Source: Hyphomicrobium sp. (GTDB taxonomy: Bacteria > Pseudomonadota > Alphaproteobacteria > Rhizobiales > Hyphomicrobiaceae). From it: a DNA stretch of 64,000 nt. Position numbers and translations under genes: made by a program. This document shows positions 62,649 through 64,000 of the stretch, one piece after another. Under the pieces are notes generated by a model. The model worked only from the letters and a program-made list of their open reading frames with translations, searched no databases and had not been told where the DNA came from. The stretch covers positions 62,001 to 126,000 of the forward strand of contig NZ_JAIETU010000004.1 in assembly GCF_019744875.1 (NCBI RefSeq). Direction: 5' to 3'. Each line of letters starts with the position of its first letter. Position 1 is the stretch's first letter.

Positions 62649-64000
62649 CTACGTCTTGATTTCCAGGAACTCGACGTCCGGGTTACGCCCGGCGTTGTAA
62701 TTGAGGTTGAAGATCGAGCCCGGCAGATAGACGTAGTCGCCGTCGAGGTCGGTCGCGATCGACGAGCGGTTGCTTTCGATGAATTTCTTGAGGGCCGCGG
62801 GGTCCTTGGAGCGGATCCAGCGCACCGCGTCGCACGGGGCGGGGTCGAAATCCGTCTTCAGGCCGTACTCGTGCTTCAACCGGTCGGCGAGCACGTCGAG
62901 CTGCAGCGCGCCGATGACGCCCACGACCGGCTGCGTGCCGTCGATGGGCGAGAATACCTGCACGACGCCTTCCTCGGCCATCTCGCGGATCGCATCCTTG
63001 AGCTTCTTGGCCTTGATCGCGTCCTCGAGCCGGATGCGGCGCAGGATCTCGGGCGCAAAGCTCGGAATGCCGAGGAACGTGATGTCCTCGCCTTCGGTCA
63101 AGGCGTCGCCGATGCGCAGCACGCCGCGGTTCGGAATGCCGACCACGTCGCCGGCGAAGGCTTCCTCGGCAATCGATCGGTCCTGGGCGAAGAAGAACTG
63201 CGGCGAGTTGATCGCCATGCTCTTGCCGGAACGCACGTGCTTCACCTTCATGCCGCGCGTGAGCTTGCCCGAGCAGACGCGCATGAAGGCGATGCGGTCG
63301 CGGTGATTGGGATCCATGTTCGCCTGGATCTTAAAGACGATGCCGGTCATGGCGGGCTCGGTTGCCTCGATCTCGCGCGTGGAGGCGCGCTGAGACAGCG
63401 GGGGCGGCGCGTAGGTCTTGAGCGCGTCGAGCACGTCGCGCACGCCGAAGTTCTTCAAGGCCGAGCCGAAGAAGACAGGCGACAGCGCGCCGTGGCGGAA
63501 TTTTTCGAGATCGAAGCGGCCGCACGCGGCGTCGACGAGATCGATTTCCTCGCGCCAGCGCGCGTAGGCGTCTGGCTCCAACAACTCGTGGAGCAGCGGA
63601 TCGTCCGGGCCGGTGATCGGCTGGCCGTCGGGGTTCTCGTCGAGGCGGCGGATGCGCGGCTGATAGAGATCGTAGGTGCCACGGAACTCACGGCCCTTGC
63701 CGACCGGCCAGACCATGGGAGCGGTGTCGAGCGCAAGCGTCTTCTCGATTTCGTCCAAGAGGTCGAGCGGCTCGCGCGCCTCGCGGTCGAGCTTGTTGAT
63801 GAAGGTGACGATCGGGATGTCGCGCATGCGACAGATCTCGAACAGCTTCTGGGTGCGCGCTTCGATGCCGCGTGCGGCGTCGATCACCATGATGGCGGAG
63901 TCGACCGCGGTCAGCGTGCGGTAGGTGTCGTCGGAGAAGTCTTCGTGGCCCGGCGTGTCGAGCAGGTTGAAGACGGCGCCGCCGTACTCGAACGTCATGA
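62649..64000 (-). CDS. prfC: Peptide chain release factor 3 (partial, 5' end beyond the window)
   Basis: The C-terminal roughly 450 residues of RF3, the GTPase that recycles RF1/RF2 after termination. The window cuts at about residue 78 by comparison with the 529-residue E. coli protein, so the P-loop is missing. Present are the switch II motif DTPGHED, the NKLD motif in INKLDRE, the EF-Tu-like domain 2 and the RF3-type C-terminal domain with IGALQLDVLADRL. It is convergent with the membrane hydrolase gene, whose stop codon is 15 bases from the prfC stop. Confidence 0.95.
   Translation of the reverse strand, partial: MTFEYGGAVFNLLDTPGHEDFSDDTYRTLTAVDSAIMVIDAARGIEARTQKLFEICRMRDIPIVTFINKLDREAREPLDLLDEIEKTLALDTAPMVWPVGKGREFRGTYDLYQPRIRRLDENPDGQPITGPDDPLLHELLEPDAYARWREEIDLVDAACGRFDLEKFRHGALSPVFFGSALKNFGVRDVLDALKTYAPPPLSQRASTREIEATEPAMTGIVFKIQANMDPNHRDRIAFMRVCSGKLTRGMKVKHVRSGKSMAINSPQFFFAQDRSIAEEAFAGDVVGIPNRGVLRIGDALTEGEDITFLGIPSFAPEILRRIRLEDAIKAKKLKDAIREMAEEGVVQVFSPIDGTQPVVGVIGALQLDVLADRLKHEYGLKTDFDPAPCDAVRWIRSKDPAALKKFIESNRSSIATDLDGDYVYLPGSIFNLNYNAGRNPDVEFLEIKT

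Overview
The window is a GC-rich (roughly two-thirds G+C by eye) chromosomal segment of an alphaproteobacterium, most likely of the order Hyphomicrobiales (Rhizobiales). Supporting signs are the arrangement recG / sdhE / mfd, an IalB-family secreted protein, HspQ, DUF502, SPOR proteins beside glmU-glmS, a consensus EcfG-type stress promoter and short GC-rich interspersed palindromes. I see no rRNA, tRNA, CRISPR array, transposase or phage gene. About fifty protein genes can be supported. All coordinates and motif readings were made by eye; family names come from recognised motifs, not from database searches.

Layout. 0-3.4 kb: an SDR oxidoreductase, a repeat-bearing gap with a possible small gene, a membrane-anchored zinc metallopeptidase and a GST-like protein. 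3.4-17.2 kb: housekeeping genes, with a SPOR-like membrane protein opposite glmU-glmS (UDP-GlcNAc precursor supply), a secreted TPR/SPOR protein, a DUF502 membrane protein, then recG, sdhE and mfd. 17.2-25.5 kb: mixed accessory genes (RibD-C/DHFR-like protein, two small unknown proteins, an acyl-CoA ligase, an unusually AT-rich two-helix membrane protein, DUF1801, an orphan peptide-binding protein, IalB). 25.6-32.4 kb: hspQ, a malyl-CoA lyase of the Chloroflexus type, an intracellular PHB depolymerase, an lrp/ald divergent pair, a second SDR and a lytic transglycosylase. 32.5-35.7 kb: a three-gene phosphorelay cluster (CHASE3 kinase, single-domain receiver, receiver-HisKA_2 kinase) preceded by a GGAAC-N17-CGTT promoter.

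35.8-54.9 kb is the functional core: a 19-kb block for polyamine uptake and breakdown. It encodes two glutamine-synthetase-like gamma-glutamylpolyamine synthetases, a FAD oxidase (PuuB type), an aldehyde dehydrogenase (PuuC type), a gamma-glutamyl-GABA hydrolase (PuuD type), a putrescine-type aminotransferase, GabT and GabD, a beta-alanine aminotransferase with MmsA, a FadR-type GntR regulator and a PotFGHI importer. Together they could take putrescine to succinate and the three-carbon half of spermidine to acetyl-CoA. An identical 14-base palindromic motif lies upstream of one synthetase gene and in the regulator/potF divergent region, and is a strong candidate operator.

54.9-64 kb: a soluble chemoreceptor, a secreted alpha/beta hydrolase, an amino-acid permease followed by a secreted unknown protein and a large four-helix membrane hydrolase, and the 3' part of prfC running off the right edge. 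The best candidates for something undescribed are the membrane hydrolase at 60.7-62.6 kb, the AT-rich protein at 20.7-21.5 kb, the polyamine operator, and the EcfG-linked kinase cluster.
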